From assembly GCA_034096865.1 (NCBI GenBank), contig JAWQFJ010016816.1, positions 1 through 32,060 on the forward strand: a stretch of DNA of 32,060 nucleotides. Direction: 5' to 3'. The position numbers and the translations under genes were made by a program. This document shows positions 10,753-21,626 of the stretch, in pieces; position 1 is the first letter of the stretch; every line of letters starts with the position of its first letter. This stretch comes from Theodoxus fluviatilis (Eukaryota; Mollusca; Gastropoda; Cycloneritida; Neritidae). The notes beneath the pieces were generated by a model that searched no databases, had not been told where the DNA came from, and worked only from the letters and a program-made list of their open reading frames with translations.

Positions 10753-12645
10753 TGGACAACAAACCAAGACCTGGACTGACAGTCCCTCCACCATCTTCAC
10801 AGCAGTCTGCACGGACTGATGCCTCAGTGCACCAGCTTTCATTGGGTTGTGTATTGTTCCATTCAGTTTCATCGCACTGCATCACATTGCACTACACTGT
10901 ATTGCAACACAAGGCAGCGCTTCACATGACAGCACGCTGCATGCTGGTTTTTGAAGTATTGAAATTTTCCTAGAATGCTGGACTAGTTTTAAAAGTTCTG
11001 CACATTCATATTCCAAGCAGAAGCTCATGCCAAATAACATTTCTATATTATATTCAAAATCTCAAAACAACTGGACAAGAAGAATGTGACTTTTACAAGA
11101 AAATGCTGGCGTGATATAAACTTACAGCAAACGACCGGGGAAAAAAATCCTGGGTGTTACGGGGTGAAAATAAAAGTTCCTACCTCACACAGAGGAGAGT
11201 TAAAAAGGGCTCGAAAACACTCCGTAACACAGGGTAAAATAAAATAAAAAGATGTGTATTCTAAAAACCACCAAGGGTGGCTGCCTCTGGTCAAAAGAGG
11301 AAATGAAAAACATAAAACTCGTGTCTAGGGGGAATTTAAAAGAAAGGGTGGCAGCCACTATCTCGAGCCGAGTAAAAAGAAACACACGAACAAAGGGGAG
11401 ACTTTTTATAAATATATTCACCTTCACTAGAGTTTAAAATGGCAAACCAACATTTACATACAGGTAACGATAAAATACTCTAGTAATATAACACTAAAAG
11501 CTCGACCCCTGTATAGAGCATTACAAAGTTCCGCTCACCAGACAGCAGGTCGCCGCGTCTCACAAAAAAAGAAAGGTAAAATGCTAGCAGCTGGACAGAC
11601 AGATGTGGCCGGGTCATCTCAGGTTTCTTCTGTGTTTTAATAATTGAAAAACTCACATATATAAAAGCACACGCTCACAGCTTTCCACGATAAAAAGGCA
11701 ATCCTCGCCCCCGTTAACAAAAAGTTAAAACTTGAATAAAAACTCACGCCAGGAACCTCAACTACCACGTGCAACAAAAGCATCTCAAGACTAAAAGGAT
11801 AAAGATAAAGTTAGAATACAGTTCAAAACCCCTGCCAACAGGGCAGAAAAAAGGACAGTGCAAAAACGGAGTAACAACCAACGTGGAAGACAGAACAGAG
11901 CAGCACAGAAGCGCAAAAGAGAGAACAGTCCTCCACAACCACCAAAAGTCAAACGAAATTTAAAGGGAGGTATGTACATCCGGCCTCCATAACAAGTAGC
12001 AAAATATATCAGCATTGCAAAATAACAAACACTATCTATAGAAGGATAACATTTAAAAGTGCATCAATAAAAAAGCCAATATTTCCATCAGAAAATAGAC
12101 AAGTCCGAGAGCAAGGCATTGAGGGAAGGGATGAACAAGTCAGTCTGCTGACTGCATCACCAAGGCTGTCCTCTCCAGCCACCACAGCCAGCAGTGCTAC
12201 AGAGCTGTACCAGTGTCTGAGACTGTCCCTGTACACTCCTGTCTCCTCTCTAACACTCCCTCCCTCCCGCTTCCCCCACTCACCTCCCTCGTACCAGCTC
12301 TACACCTACAACTACGCTGTTCTGTTTGCATTGATAGATTTCTATTAAGACAAGTGTACCTCCTAAGAATGTAACTGAATCAATTGTGTCTAACCATGTA
12401 CATGTACTTAAACAATGTTTTTTCGGCATGTTGAAAACATCTCCGTGCATTCCAATAGAAGATACAATATTACACATACCAAGTTGATTAACAATTGCTT
12501 TTCAAAAAGTTTCAACATCTTTCACGGTAAAATAAATAATTTCCAACATCACATTTTACGTGTTTCTTCCATGAACATAGACGAAATTAACATATCCACA
12601 CACACACAAACACGTCACCATTAGTCAGACTGACTGCTTGGGGCC
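10753..12645. other. 1.9 kb A-rich sequence without a recognised gene
   Basis: From about 11130 to 12000 the plus strand is strongly A-rich with many AAAATAAAA runs. A 9-bp inverted pair (GTGGCTGCC near 11277; GGCAGCCAC near 11350) is present. No open frame has a recognisable domain. It could be a decayed element or intergenic DNA. Confidence 0.4.
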
Positions 12646-13075
12646 GCCCCTGGCTGAGCTACTGGAGCAGGCCCCTGGCTGAGCTACTGGAGCAGGCCCC
12701 TGGCTGAGCTACTGGAGCAGGCCCCTGGCTGAGCTACTGGAGCAGGCCCCTGGCTGAGCTACTGGAGCAGGCCCCTGGCTGAGCTACTGGAGCAGGCCCC
12801 TGGCTGAGCTACTGGAGCAGGCCCCTGGCTGAGCTACTGGAGCAGGCCCCTGGCTGAGCTACTGGAGCAGGCCCCTGGCTGAGCTACTGGAGCAGGCCCC
12901 TGGCTGAGCTACTGGAGCAGGCCCCTGGCTGAGCTACTGGAGCAGGCCCCTGGCTGAGCTACTGGAGCAGGCCCCTGGCTGAGCTACTGGAGCAGGCCCC
13001 TGGCTGAGCTACTGGAGCAGGCCCCTGGCTGAGCTACTGGAGCAGGCCCCTGGCTGAGCTCCTGGAGCAGGCCCC
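12646..13075. repeat. 25-bp minisatellite, 17 copies
   Basis: The unit starts GCCCCTGGCTGAGCTACTGG and ends AGCAG. Units begin at 12646, 12671, 12696 and every 25 bp to 13046, followed by a partial GCCCC. Only the last full unit shows a change (GAGCTCCTGG). Near-identity implies recent expansion or ongoing homogenisation. Each unit carries stop codons in some frames, so it is not coding. Confidence 0.97.
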
Positions 13076-13278
13076 GAAAGCTCCACAGCCAGGGGTTCCA
13101 GCTGATGAGAGGGGCATTGAGCGGCTCCAGCCGTATGTAGTTCTCTGTGAACAGGCTCACTCTTGTATGTGCAACGACTTTTCAACTATAATCAGTACAT
13201 ACCTATCCAGCCAAAATACATCTCCACCTTTCAGTAAACATAAACCTGCTTACCCCAGTACCACTACAGTAATCCACT

Positions 13279-13326
13279 CCCCCCCCCCCATCCCCCCCCT
13301 CCCCCCCTCCCCCCCCCCCCCCCCCT
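13279..13326. repeat. poly-C tract
   Basis: Nearly continuous C with a few T and A interruptions; likely prone to sequencing error. Confidence 0.9.
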
Positions 13327-13424
13327 AATATTCAAGACACAAAAACAGTAGTATGTAGCTCACACTGAGATCCTATAGACGATAGCTACAGAAACTACAT
13401 CACAACAAACTGTACAAAGCAGTT

Positions 13425-13430
13425 TTTATT
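13425..13430 (-). terminator. candidate polyadenylation signal of the TRIM gene
   Basis: TTTATT on the plus strand reads AATAAA on the minus strand, in the context GAAATAAAAACTGC. It lies about 1.2 kb downstream of the TRIM stop codon. This would give a long 3' UTR that includes the CAT repeat. No transcript evidence is available, and an earlier site is possible. Confidence 0.35.
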
Positions 13431-14576
13431 TCAATTCCAACAGCTAATGATAACATCCATGTTGGCAAAGCCAAAGCCAGTCAGACACGTGCATCCACCC
13501 ACACAGCCAGTGTCCAAGCTCTCCCAGCCTCCCCTCCCCTCCCCCCAACAGTGACAGCCCCAGCAGCCTGCTGTCCTGTAGCTGTACAGCAGTCAGCACT
13601 GAGGAGAGACGGGGTGGCCTCCCCTGCACCTCCAGCCCCAGTGCCTGTGGCCAGTCTGCTGACACTTCCTGCAGTCTTCCCACACCCACACCTGGTGCTC
13701 TCCCCTTGGTGGCACATCTCCCTCCACTGCACACGTCACACTGCAGTCGTTCTCCTGACTTGACCCATTCTAGTAAACTAGAGATTTCGCCTACCGGCAA
13801 AAGTATCTCTAGCACAGTTCACATCACGTGATGGAAGGTTTTTGGCCAATTTATGCAAGCGGAGGTCACACGAGAGGCTTGTGGGATAGCCGATGTGCTC
13901 CCTGACATACGCCGTTAAAGTAGTTCTAAGACTATTTCGCACAAAACTCTTAACTTACTCTTGTTGAGACAACAAACAAGCGTTTATTCGATACAATAAA
14001 ATGTTTGTGTTGAAATGGAACCAAGGTTTTACATCTGAATGATTTCTGTAAAAAGTGGAGAGAAAAATAGTATCAGAACGAACTATTTTTGGCGCAAGGC
14101 TGTAATGCCAAGGGTCAAGCCTATTACGCATTCATTGCGAACTGTGCCAGAGTCAATACTACTGACTCGGGTTTACAGAATGGGCTTGACCAGGACTATT
14201 TATAGACTCCACATCACTCCATGTGGTTGTGTTTCATGAACTAAAGAGGCTTTAAATATTCAAAGACTGGAACTATCATTCCACTAAATATTCATAACAC
14301 CCTTCTTCTAATGCATAAATGAACATCTTTAGCAAACAATGGTAACAAATATGACATAAAAGCAAAGAAAATTAAATACACACTTGATGTGCATCAATAT
14401 CAGTATACAAGTAGTGATTTGCATATGTTGCAACACTGGATTGTTGATAGATATCTCAACCCTGTGATCTTGATATATGATATATGATATACTTAGTTGA
14501 TTGAGAGTCCTCTTTCACTTAAACTACTCAAAATTATTATAAAACATCCAAGCAAAATACATACACATACAGTAAG

Positions 14577-14577
<1 letters not shown>
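13431..14577 (-). other. probable TRIM 3' UTR or downstream sequence
   Basis: No independent gene is supported. A minus-strand frame (13444-13815) has no convincing domain. A short inverted pair around 14115 and 14185 (GGTCAAGCC and GGCTTGACC) with an inner GAGTCA/TGACTC pair could form a hairpin. Confidence 0.35.

Positions 14578-14655
<78 letters not shown>
14578..14655. repeat. CAT trinucleotide repeat, 26 units
   Basis: Seventy-eight bases of pure CAT on the plus strand (ATG on the minus strand). It sits just 3' of the TRIM stop codon at 14669, so it is probably transcribed in the 3' UTR. It generates spurious poly-His and poly-Met frames. Confidence 0.97.
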
Positions 14656-14668
14656 TCTCACTGCCTCC

Positions 14669-15162
14669 CTACAGCACAGACTGCAGCAGCCTGACCAAGT
14701 CCCCAGACATCTCAATCTGCTGGCCACTCTGCACCTCCACATCAACTCTAGCCTCATTCGCATCCTCTGGCCACACACGGACAGCTGGCCACACAGGAGT
14801 GGACAGGTCAATGTCACTGGACCACAGCACCCGTGTGGCCCTGACGTCAATGACATGGACACATGATGTGTCAGTGTCCAGCAGCAGACCCAAGGTCAGG
14901 TCCACAGGGCTGTGGGGGGACAAGGGGGCCAGGGCTGTGGTGGAGATGTCATGATTCCTGTAGTGTGCCGCAGCATTGACATGGCCTCCACCAGCGTAGA
15001 TCCCCACAGTCATGGCACAGTGCTCAGTGTTAGATATCCTGTAACCAGGATTGGCCTGCAGTGCCTGCTGAGTGGCCACCCCAAACTCACACAGAACATA
15101 GCCATCCTTGATCTTGGGTTTGCCTGTGGCCACAGCCCTCACCTGCCAGTAACTGCTGCTAC
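14669..15162 (-). other. TRIM last exon: SPRY-like domain
   Basis: The exon starts after TTTGCTGACAG in phase 1 and encodes about 163 residues to a stop at 14669. It has SPRY/B30.2-like strands in order: SSSYWQVRAV, GYVLCEFGVA, AMTVGIYAGGG, LTLGLLLDTD, CVHVIDV and STPVWPAVRVW. The motifs YWxV, LxLLLDxD and WPAxRVW are those of the SPRY fold. This half of the ligase would be expected to bind the substrate or ligand. Confidence 0.83.
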
Positions 15163-16029
15163 CTGTCAGCAAAGGAAATCAAACACTATAATTAATTAAG
15201 ATAATATTTCTTACATTTTTATAATTTATCTAAGAAATGGCTTAAATTGATTATTAATCATAGTCAGTCTTGTCATAATGCCTTTTATGACATGAGACAG
15301 ATATTACAACCATTACTGTAGTAATGCATCATTTGCAAAATATAATCTCAAGTCAAAAGTCATTTCAGCCTTTTTCAGTTTCAAGAAAGACAAATATTCC
15401 AGAAAAGAGAAAATACTGCAAAATGTCATGCACTACTTTAATCAAGAAACATTGATTACTAAAATGTAACAACTGCAAACACACTACCAGTCAATGAGTT
15501 CTCTGTGTAGAAGCTGCACATAATCCCTCCAGAAACCATTAAATGATGATGATGATGATGGTACTGCTGCTGCTGCTGCTGCTGCTGATTATGATGATGA
15601 TGATGATGATGATGATCATGATGATTATCATGATGATGATGTTTATTATAATGATGATCATGATGGTGGCTTTTTCTCCCTTGCAGTATGTACTCCTGGT
15701 GTTGTTTTGTTAAGGAAGAAAGAAAAAAGTTATAACTTGGAACACGCCATTGCACAAATCTCTGCCTGTACCTGGCAGGACCTCTGTGCCACAGGTGCCA
15801 GGAAAGCGGAAGCTCTGGGACTGTGGCTGGGAGTGGCTGTGGCTGCAGGGCTGGTTACGTGCAACACAGGGAAAGGAGAAACCACACTGACGTGGCCAGA
15901 ACATTCCCACCATGCACCAGGGCAGGCAAGTCAGTCCAGGAACAACTTGCAGTCCAAGGGAAGGACTGTCCATCAGTGAGTGGAACAGCTGGAGATGCAC
16001 AGAGGAGAGGAAGGCAGGGGTACAGCCTG

Positions 16030-16102
<73 letters not shown>

Positions 16103-16192
16103 TATGTATGTGTGTGAGTATGTTTATGTAAGTGTGTGTGCGTATGTGAGTGTGTGTGTGTGTGTGTTTATGTATATGTGTGTGTGGTTGTA

Positions 16193-16228
<36 letters not shown>

Positions 16229-16301
16229 TGTATATGCGTGTGTGTGTATGTGTGTGTATGTGCGTGTGTGTGTATGTGTGTGTTTAGTGCGCACGCGCGC
16301 G

Positions 16302-16342
<41 letters not shown>

Positions 16343-16398
16343 GTGAAATTATGTCTGTGTGTTTGAATGTGTGAATGTGTGAATATGCGTGTTTGAGA

Positions 16399-16456
<58 letters not shown>

Positions 16457-16476
16457 CTGTGTGTGTTTGTGTGTGT

Positions 16477-16518
<42 letters not shown>

Positions 16519-19500
16519 CTGTGTGTGTGTGAATGTGTGCTGGATGTATGTGTCTAAGTGAATATTCTATTTAGACTAACGCTGCATTAATATAATGGGA
16601 GAGAACCTACTCCTCACACAACTACCATTTCTGTGAAACTAGTAACATCACTCGACATCATCAAACCACAAGACACTGAGCACCACATTCCTTGTTCTGT
16701 TATTGATGCAAGTAGCATGATGGACTGACCACTCAAAAATATTTAACCAAAAAAAGAACAATGAAACTTGTGGAAAACCAAACACTAGTAAGTAATAGAG
16801 CATGGATGAAAGAAGATAGAAAACACAAGACTGAGTGACAGGAGCTGGTTGTTCCTTAAACAGAGGACGTTACTCACAGGTCACACCTCGTGGAACAATT
16901 CTGGTCTCTGAAACAACAACAAACGGAGACAAATCACTTGTCTTGTGAGGTACATTGGTTTCTCTTGTCATCTGTATCACATTTCAAGGTTTATGGAGAT
17001 GTCATATCACTTACTAAAGGATGCATTATAGTCTTATTCTCTAGTATAACATTTCACTGTAGCATAGCATCCCACAAACAGTTTAACTTAAAAAATAACA
17101 AAAACACACCTCTCCTCTGAAATGTCTTTCCAGTATGGCAACATACAAAATAAAAATAAATAGACTTTTCCCTCAAAAGGCCTCCACAAGCCATTTGAAA
17201 CAAGCTTCAGGCTGCCACCAGCTGAACCACAGGAAGTCTTCCTGACTGTAGGACTCCCACCAGAAGAGGAGCCACTAGCAGTAGTGCTGTGACGCACACT
17301 CAGCCTTGCCTTGACCGTCGTAGGCTTCCTGCTCACCTCTGTCCACTTCAGACTGCAGTCAGGAGCCAACACAAGGCTACAGGACACTGCATCTTTCCTC
17401 TCATCTCTAGGGACAGATCCTACACTGTCATAGTCAACACATGGGGCCTTACTTACCTATCTCTCCTATTTCCTTCATCAGAGCTTGCAGCTCAGCCAGC
17501 TTGTCTGTCATCACCTGAAACAACACAAGCAAACAGCTACCGACACGTTCCTTGTGACCACACCTCCAGCACAGCAGAAGCAAGTCACCAGTGTGCAGCC
17601 AGCACCACAGGTCTATAAGACAGCTGCTGCCAGTGAACGCCCACCCTCTGTGGCAGCAGAGCTCTCACTCCCACCCAGTGCAGCTGTACTCACTCAGCAG
17701 CACCACTGCAAACTGTCACGTCAGCAGGTGTGGCAAGGCAGCAACAAGGACACCAGGACTCACCCCACTCTTCTGTCTTCAGCCCAGAACTTTTTCTAAG
17801 TGTTTGCAAAGACAGTACAGTACTCTCCAGTACTTGATTACACCAGCGATACACCAAACAGTGAAGTGTAGACTGGGATTCAATACAGAGTCAAAACCCT
17901 GCATGGAACAGTACGGCAACCTGCCAGGGTGGATCCAGGGTGACAGGGATTGGGGACTTTTCCAGGACCACCACCATGGGTGGCCCAAAGCAGCACTGAG
18001 TGCCACCAGAAAGCAACAGGGAAGTGCAGCCTCCATTTAGTCATGGCTGCATCACAGTAGAGTGCCACCTTTCCTGGCTCTGAGCATCATAGACACCACG
18101 TTTGGATGCTCTGCTACAGATGGTCACAGTGCTGATCGTAACAGTAGCTTTCTGACACGGACTGCATCTGTAGTTGTCTCCCCTGTTTACACTGTAACAA
18201 AAGCATTCTTCGTTCCTGGATCACCGTGTCAGAAAGTTATGTTTGCCTCTCTCTCCATAACGTTGGCATCCTTCCTCAATGACGATATTTCAGCCATCAC
18301 AATACGGAAAGATACTTACCACGTATGGAGGAGCAGGCTGCACAGGAGTTGCTGTCTTCTCTCTCAGCTGCTGGACGGTTTTCTTCAGCTCTGGAGTCTG
18401 GCTGAACACCTGGGAGACAAGACTCAGGGCCACACATCTTCTCCCATACTGGGCAGCACTCTGGGCTGCAGCCTGCAGGGACCTGAAGGTTGTGGATTGT
18501 TCCCCCAGCAGGAGTTTGTCACTCTTGGCCTTGGCTCTCAGTCCACCAATGATTTCTGCCTGCCTGTCTGTGGCACTGGTGATGATCTCAGAGAACACAG
18601 CTTCCACCTGAAAGACACATGAGATTATTCTGGAAGTGTGACTAGAGGAAATCGGGAAGACTTTTCCTTCTCTCACCCCTACCTGTGCTCTGCCAGGAGG
18701 TAATCGCAGAATTACTAGCAACACGAAAAACAAAGTGAGGGGACTGTAGGGTGATGAACAGGTTAAACATAAAAGGAAAATACACATCACAAGCCACATT
18801 GCAAACACAACAGTTAATCATGGGACGAATGCATGATAAAAATATAACAGCCTGACAGAGGACAACAAACATCAGCAACAAAAAGACAGATGTAAACTTT
18901 GGACTAAAAGCTTGAGAAAACACAAGCAAAAGACTTTACTCCTGTTTCACTGAGACTCAAAGTGTAAGCTGGAGAATACAGCATTTTAGATCCAAACATT
19001 ATAGTTAAATAAAATGTAACACAAAAAGACCTCAATCAGCAAAACCCAAAATACCCACACAACCATAAGAAGAAAAAAACAACAAATGTAACAGGCAGAG
19101 AAGAGGCTGTAAGCTTGAGACACAAAACACAACAACTGTGGACCATAAACACACAGGTAAACAAGCAAGCATCACCCACCTTGTGTACAGCCTCGTCCAG
19201 GTTGGACTCCACTGCCTCCACGCTGGCCTCAGACTCCTCTGCTTTGGCCTGGAAACTTTGCTCCACCTTTGCAAGTTCCTCGCAGAGGGACAGCATCTGC
19301 AGACAGGAGGGGAAAGTCTACATAGATGTGCCACCATGTAATCTCACATGATATTTCACTACTAATTAATATTCAACATGTTCATTGTTACTAACCCTTT
19401 TCTGACAGCAGACGAGTACACTCATCACAGTCCATTAGACTCCGCCATCGACAGGGGAGAAATCTCGACTCAGATCTCAAGCTTTCTTACAGCGGTTCCA

Positions 19501-20463
19501 TCCGGGTTTTAACACGTTCAAATAATAGTCTGAAAATCAATTCTCCTAGAATATGTAACTGTTTTTGCAAGCCCAAGATAGCATGTGCTATTTCTTGTTG
19601 GTAACCTCAGTCATAAATGGATTCAGCCATTCTACTGCCACCATTCAAGGAGGAGAACGCCAGAAACATCACCTCCGCTTTACCCCAATAAGAGAAAGGA
19701 AGAAATTGTGTTGTCTCCTATGTCATACGAAATATTCAAGAAGAAAATTTCAAAGTACATATACGAAAATCAACAGTTACCTACACATGCTGTCCTTCTA
19801 ATGGAAACAGTTTATCTTTGTAGTCTGCCACACGGCAGAAAATGTACTCACCTCTTTCTTCCTTTCATCCAGCACACTGCTGATTTCAGCAAACTTGTGA
19901 CCATCTCGATGTTGGTTCTGTATACACGTGGTACACACAGCAATGGAGCACGTGACACAGAACAGCTCCAGTACTTTTTTAGGGTGGCGCTCGCACTTCT
20001 CATCTTTGTGCAACAACTTGTCCAGGTTCTTGGCAGCCTCTTCAAGAGAAACAACGGTGTGATCCTTCAAAGCTTTGAACTGTCGGTGCGCAGCACAGCA
20101 GTCTTCACACAGGAACTCTTCGCAGTCCTGGCAGCGTGACGTGGCCTTGGCACCCTCGGTGCAGTTCCCGCAGGACACTCCCCCCTGGCTCTGCAGTGCG
20201 CGCTTCTTGTCCATCACTTTCATCCTGGTCGTGTCCATTGGAAATCCCTCCGTCACCTGGATCTCATTGCGACACTTGGGACACTGGCATTTGCCGTCCT
20301 TGGTTATTTGCTTCAGACAGGACTCGCAGAACGAGTGGAAGCAAGGAAGAATTCTTGGAGTACGAGCATCGTGGTCAAATTCCTCACTGCACACGTCACA
20401 CGACAGCAGCTCTTCACAGAGCTCAGTGACAGGGTCAGCTCCACCCGTTGCCATGGTGACAGT
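14669..20463 (-). CDS. TRIM-family (RING, two B-boxes, coiled coil, SPRY-like) E3 ubiquitin ligase gene, spliced
   Basis: A multi-exon minus-strand gene. Supported coding exons, in transcript order: 20463-19852 (ATG at 20454), 19296-19180, 18607-18320, 17514-17457 and 15162-14669. All have canonical AG/GT boundaries, and the first three junctions are phase 0. Two more exons (17386 to about 17200, and 16907-16878) are tentative. The order RING, B-box 1, B-box 2, coiled coil, SPRY-like domain defines a TRIM/RBCC protein. By family knowledge these are cytoplasmic or nuclear ubiquitin ligases: the RING recruits the E2, the coiled coil dimerises, and the SPRY domain selects the substrate. Molluscs have expanded TRIM families, often linked to innate immunity, but the function of this member is unknown. 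The supported exons give about 518 residues. The ATG at 20454 is preferred over one nine codons upstream, because the upstream codons lie in the intron before the TTCTTACAG acceptor and the chosen ATG has a CACCATGG context. Confidence 0.9.
15541..15666. repeat. ATG/CTG trinucleotide repeat in a TRIM intron
   Basis: A compound (GAT)n(CTG)n(GAT)n tract with an ATCATGATGAT palindromic mix. It is intronic with respect to the minus-strand gene. Confidence 0.9.
16032..16550. repeat. long GT microsatellite in a TRIM intron
   Basis: About 500 bp of (GT)n interrupted by GTATGT, GTTTATGT and a GCGCACGCGCGC segment (about 16289-16300). GT/CG alternation over this length has Z-DNA potential. Poly-Cys/Val frames here are artefacts. 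Confidence 0.95.
16878..16907 (-). other. tentative 30-bp TRIM micro-exon
   Basis: The acceptor GTTGTTTCAG and donor CCT/GTGAGT flank 30 bp. Read in phase 1 it encodes TRIVPRGVT plus the first base of a codon, and it joins in frame to the SPRY exon (phase 1, GT AGC AGC AGT TAC TGG). The clean splice sites and matching phase support it; its small size and lack of homology evidence keep confidence low. Confidence 0.4.
17200..17386 (-). other. tentative TRIM exon between coiled coil and SPRY
   Basis: Starting at 17386 after ATGCAG, the phase matches the preceding exon. The frame reads SCSLVLAPDCSLKWTEVSRK then PTTVKARLSV, which resembles a beta-strand-rich (filamin or Ig-like) segment found before SPRY domains in some molluscan TRIM proteins, as far as I recall. 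The preceding intron would be only 70 bp with a weak polypyrimidine tract. Several weak phase-1 donors are possible (for example GCTG/GTGGCA near 17206), so the exon end is a guess. Confidence 0.4.
17457..17514 (-). other. TRIM exon: short linker exon
   Basis: The 58-bp exon encodes VMTDKLAELQALMKEIGEI and ends with one extra base (phase 1). The acceptor is TTGTTTCAG and the donor is ATAG/GTAAGT. Its leucine heptads extend the coiled coil. Confidence 0.8.
18320..18607 (-). other. TRIM exon: coiled coil part 2
   Basis: The 288-bp exon encodes 96 residues, starting VEAVFSEIITSATDRQAEII and ending PVQPAPPYV. The acceptor CTTTCAG and donor GTG/GTAAGT are both strong, and it is phase 0 at both ends. 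It is largely helical and continues the coiled coil. Confidence 0.9.
19180..19296 (-). other. TRIM exon: coiled coil part 1
   Basis: The 117-bp exon encodes 39 residues rich in Glu, Ala and Lys with heptad character (MLSLCEELAKVEQSFQAKAE, then ESEASVEAVE). The acceptor is TCTGCAG and the donor is AAG/GTGGGT. Phase 0 at both ends fits its neighbours. Confidence 0.88.
19852..20463 (-). other. TRIM exon: RING finger and two B-boxes
   Basis: This first coding exon encodes 201 residues after nine 5' UTR bases. The RING has the C3HC4 spacing: C19, C22, C38, H40, C43, C46, C58 and C61, with LPCFHSFCESCLKQI as the hallmark core. B-box 1 spans about residues 94-130 (CGNCTEG, CQDCEEFLCEDCCAAH). B-box 2 spans about 154-193 (CERHPKKVLELFC, CTTCIQNQHRDGH). 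The exon ends in DERKKE at a GAG/GTGAGT donor in phase 0. All zinc ligands appear intact, so ligase activity is plausible. Confidence 0.93.
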
Positions 20464-20620
20464 CTGTAAGAAAACCACCACGTTTGATAAACGGAATGTT
20501 TACGCACTGATATTAGTGTGGAACTGCAGAATAGATGTTCAAGTAAAGCACACAGTTTGCATGTAGGAATCACTTTCCTTCAAAGATGTGACACCAGAGG
20601 TATCAACACCGAGTACTTAC

Positions 20621-20663
20621 GTCTAACAAGAGCTGGTGGAGGCGTCTCTACCCGGAAGTGAAT
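20621..20663 (-). other. candidate non-coding first exon of the TRIM gene
   Basis: A GAC/GTAAGT splice donor on the minus strand at 20620/20621 faces the acceptor at 20464, giving a 156-bp first intron. The exon upstream contains CACTTCCGGGTAGAGAC. The transcription start site is not defined. Confidence 0.5.
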
Positions 20664-20740
20664 CTCAAACTCACACCGCAGTCCCTCCTACTCCAGCCCA
20701 CACCGCTCCCCACGCCTCGCCTGTGACGTCACGTGTCGTC
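20650..20740 (-). promoter_or_regulatory. candidate TRIM promoter: ETS, CRE and E-box motifs
   Basis: CCGGAAGTG (20652-20660) is a consensus ETS-type site. GTGACGTCAC (20725-20734) is a full palindromic CRE, and CACGTG (20732-20737) is an E-box overlapping it. These lie upstream of the candidate first exon. The motifs are exact, but their use is inferred. Confidence 0.45.
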
Positions 20741-20846
20741 TGCAAATTCAGCCAGACACCGCACCACTCACCTCTGCAGCGGGAGGGATCCTAGACGTGT
20801 GTGCAGTCTCTACGGTTCCCACGTCGCCACGTAGACGAATACTGAC

Positions 20847-21323
20847 ATGGCGGCTGCCTCCAACGTATGGTAGTTTTGTTTTCAACTCTCGGGAAATCTC
20901 CCCGCAACTCGCGTCCCGAACCAGGGCAAGTCATTTGTTTACATCAGCCTGTCGCTGGATTTACCTCCCTTGCATTATTCGTTAAATTTCGTGGATGTTG
21001 CTGGACTAGTTTTACATATAGAAATTCATGTTTCTCAATGAAAACTCCAGAACTATCTCATGTAGATAATCTTATCACATGGATCATTCTAGTTTTATTT
21101 TTTCTCCAGGAGGCATACCTTGACAGTTCAAAATTCAAAAAGTTTTCTTCAGAACTCTTACCACGATAATGCGTAACTGAACCCAGGGTGCAAGGCAAAA
21201 CGGAGTGTGTTTCAAACAATGGCTGTCACTAAACGCCATCGCACCTAAACTCGTCAGGTAAAGTGGAATACAGTTTGTCGTTTGAAAATGTCTAAATCAA
21301 ACCAACGCAACTTGTTCGTAAGT
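20847..21323 (+). other. candidate divergent plus-strand gene start
   Basis: Two plus-strand ATGs fit first exons. At 20847 ACATGGCGGCTGCC (a YY1-like initiation context) reads MAAASN up to a GTATGG. At 21288 ATG reads MSKSNQRNLF and meets a strong GTAAGTATC donor at 21318. No downstream coding exon was recognised before the next repeats, so this is only a possible bidirectional promoter. Confidence 0.2.
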
Positions 21324-21626
21324 ATCAGCTACAAAACCATCGCTACTTCGTTTTTCATTTTCTTTCTTTTAACGGGGATGAAGGTGGGTGGTGGGTTGGT
21401 GGGAGTGTGGGTGTGGCGGTGAGGTGGATGTTTGGAGGAGGGAGATTGGGGTTGGTGAGTGGAAGGTTTGTGTTTTATGAAGTGGAGGCTGTTATATAAT
21501 GCCTTTGAATACGTTTAGATGTGTAAATATCGTCGCCGACTCTCTAGGATCCATGCAGCTATGAACGTCACTTCCGGTAGCCATGATAGAGCGACTGGGG
21601 ACGAGCGCTCCAGCCACGGGTCCAGG

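Noticed and set aside
13444..13815. Minus-strand frame containing a CDVCS motif like the TRIM RING
   Set aside because: Only five residues match. No further zinc-ligand spacing or splice context is present, so a duplicated RING exon is not supported.
14110..14195. Inverted pair GGTCAAGCC/GGCTTGACC as a MITE or structured RNA
   Set aside because: The arms are short, lack flanking duplications, and further pairing is weak.
14497..14862. Poly-His and poly-Met proteins
   Set aside because: They arise from the CAT repeat in the probable TRIM 3' UTR; the minus-strand part beyond the repeat is an out-of-frame shadow of the SPRY exon.
15740..15990. Possible extra TRIM exon (frame with a CAG/GTACAG donor)
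   Set aside because: No clear upstream acceptor with matching phase and no recognisable domain strand pattern. More than one frame is open.
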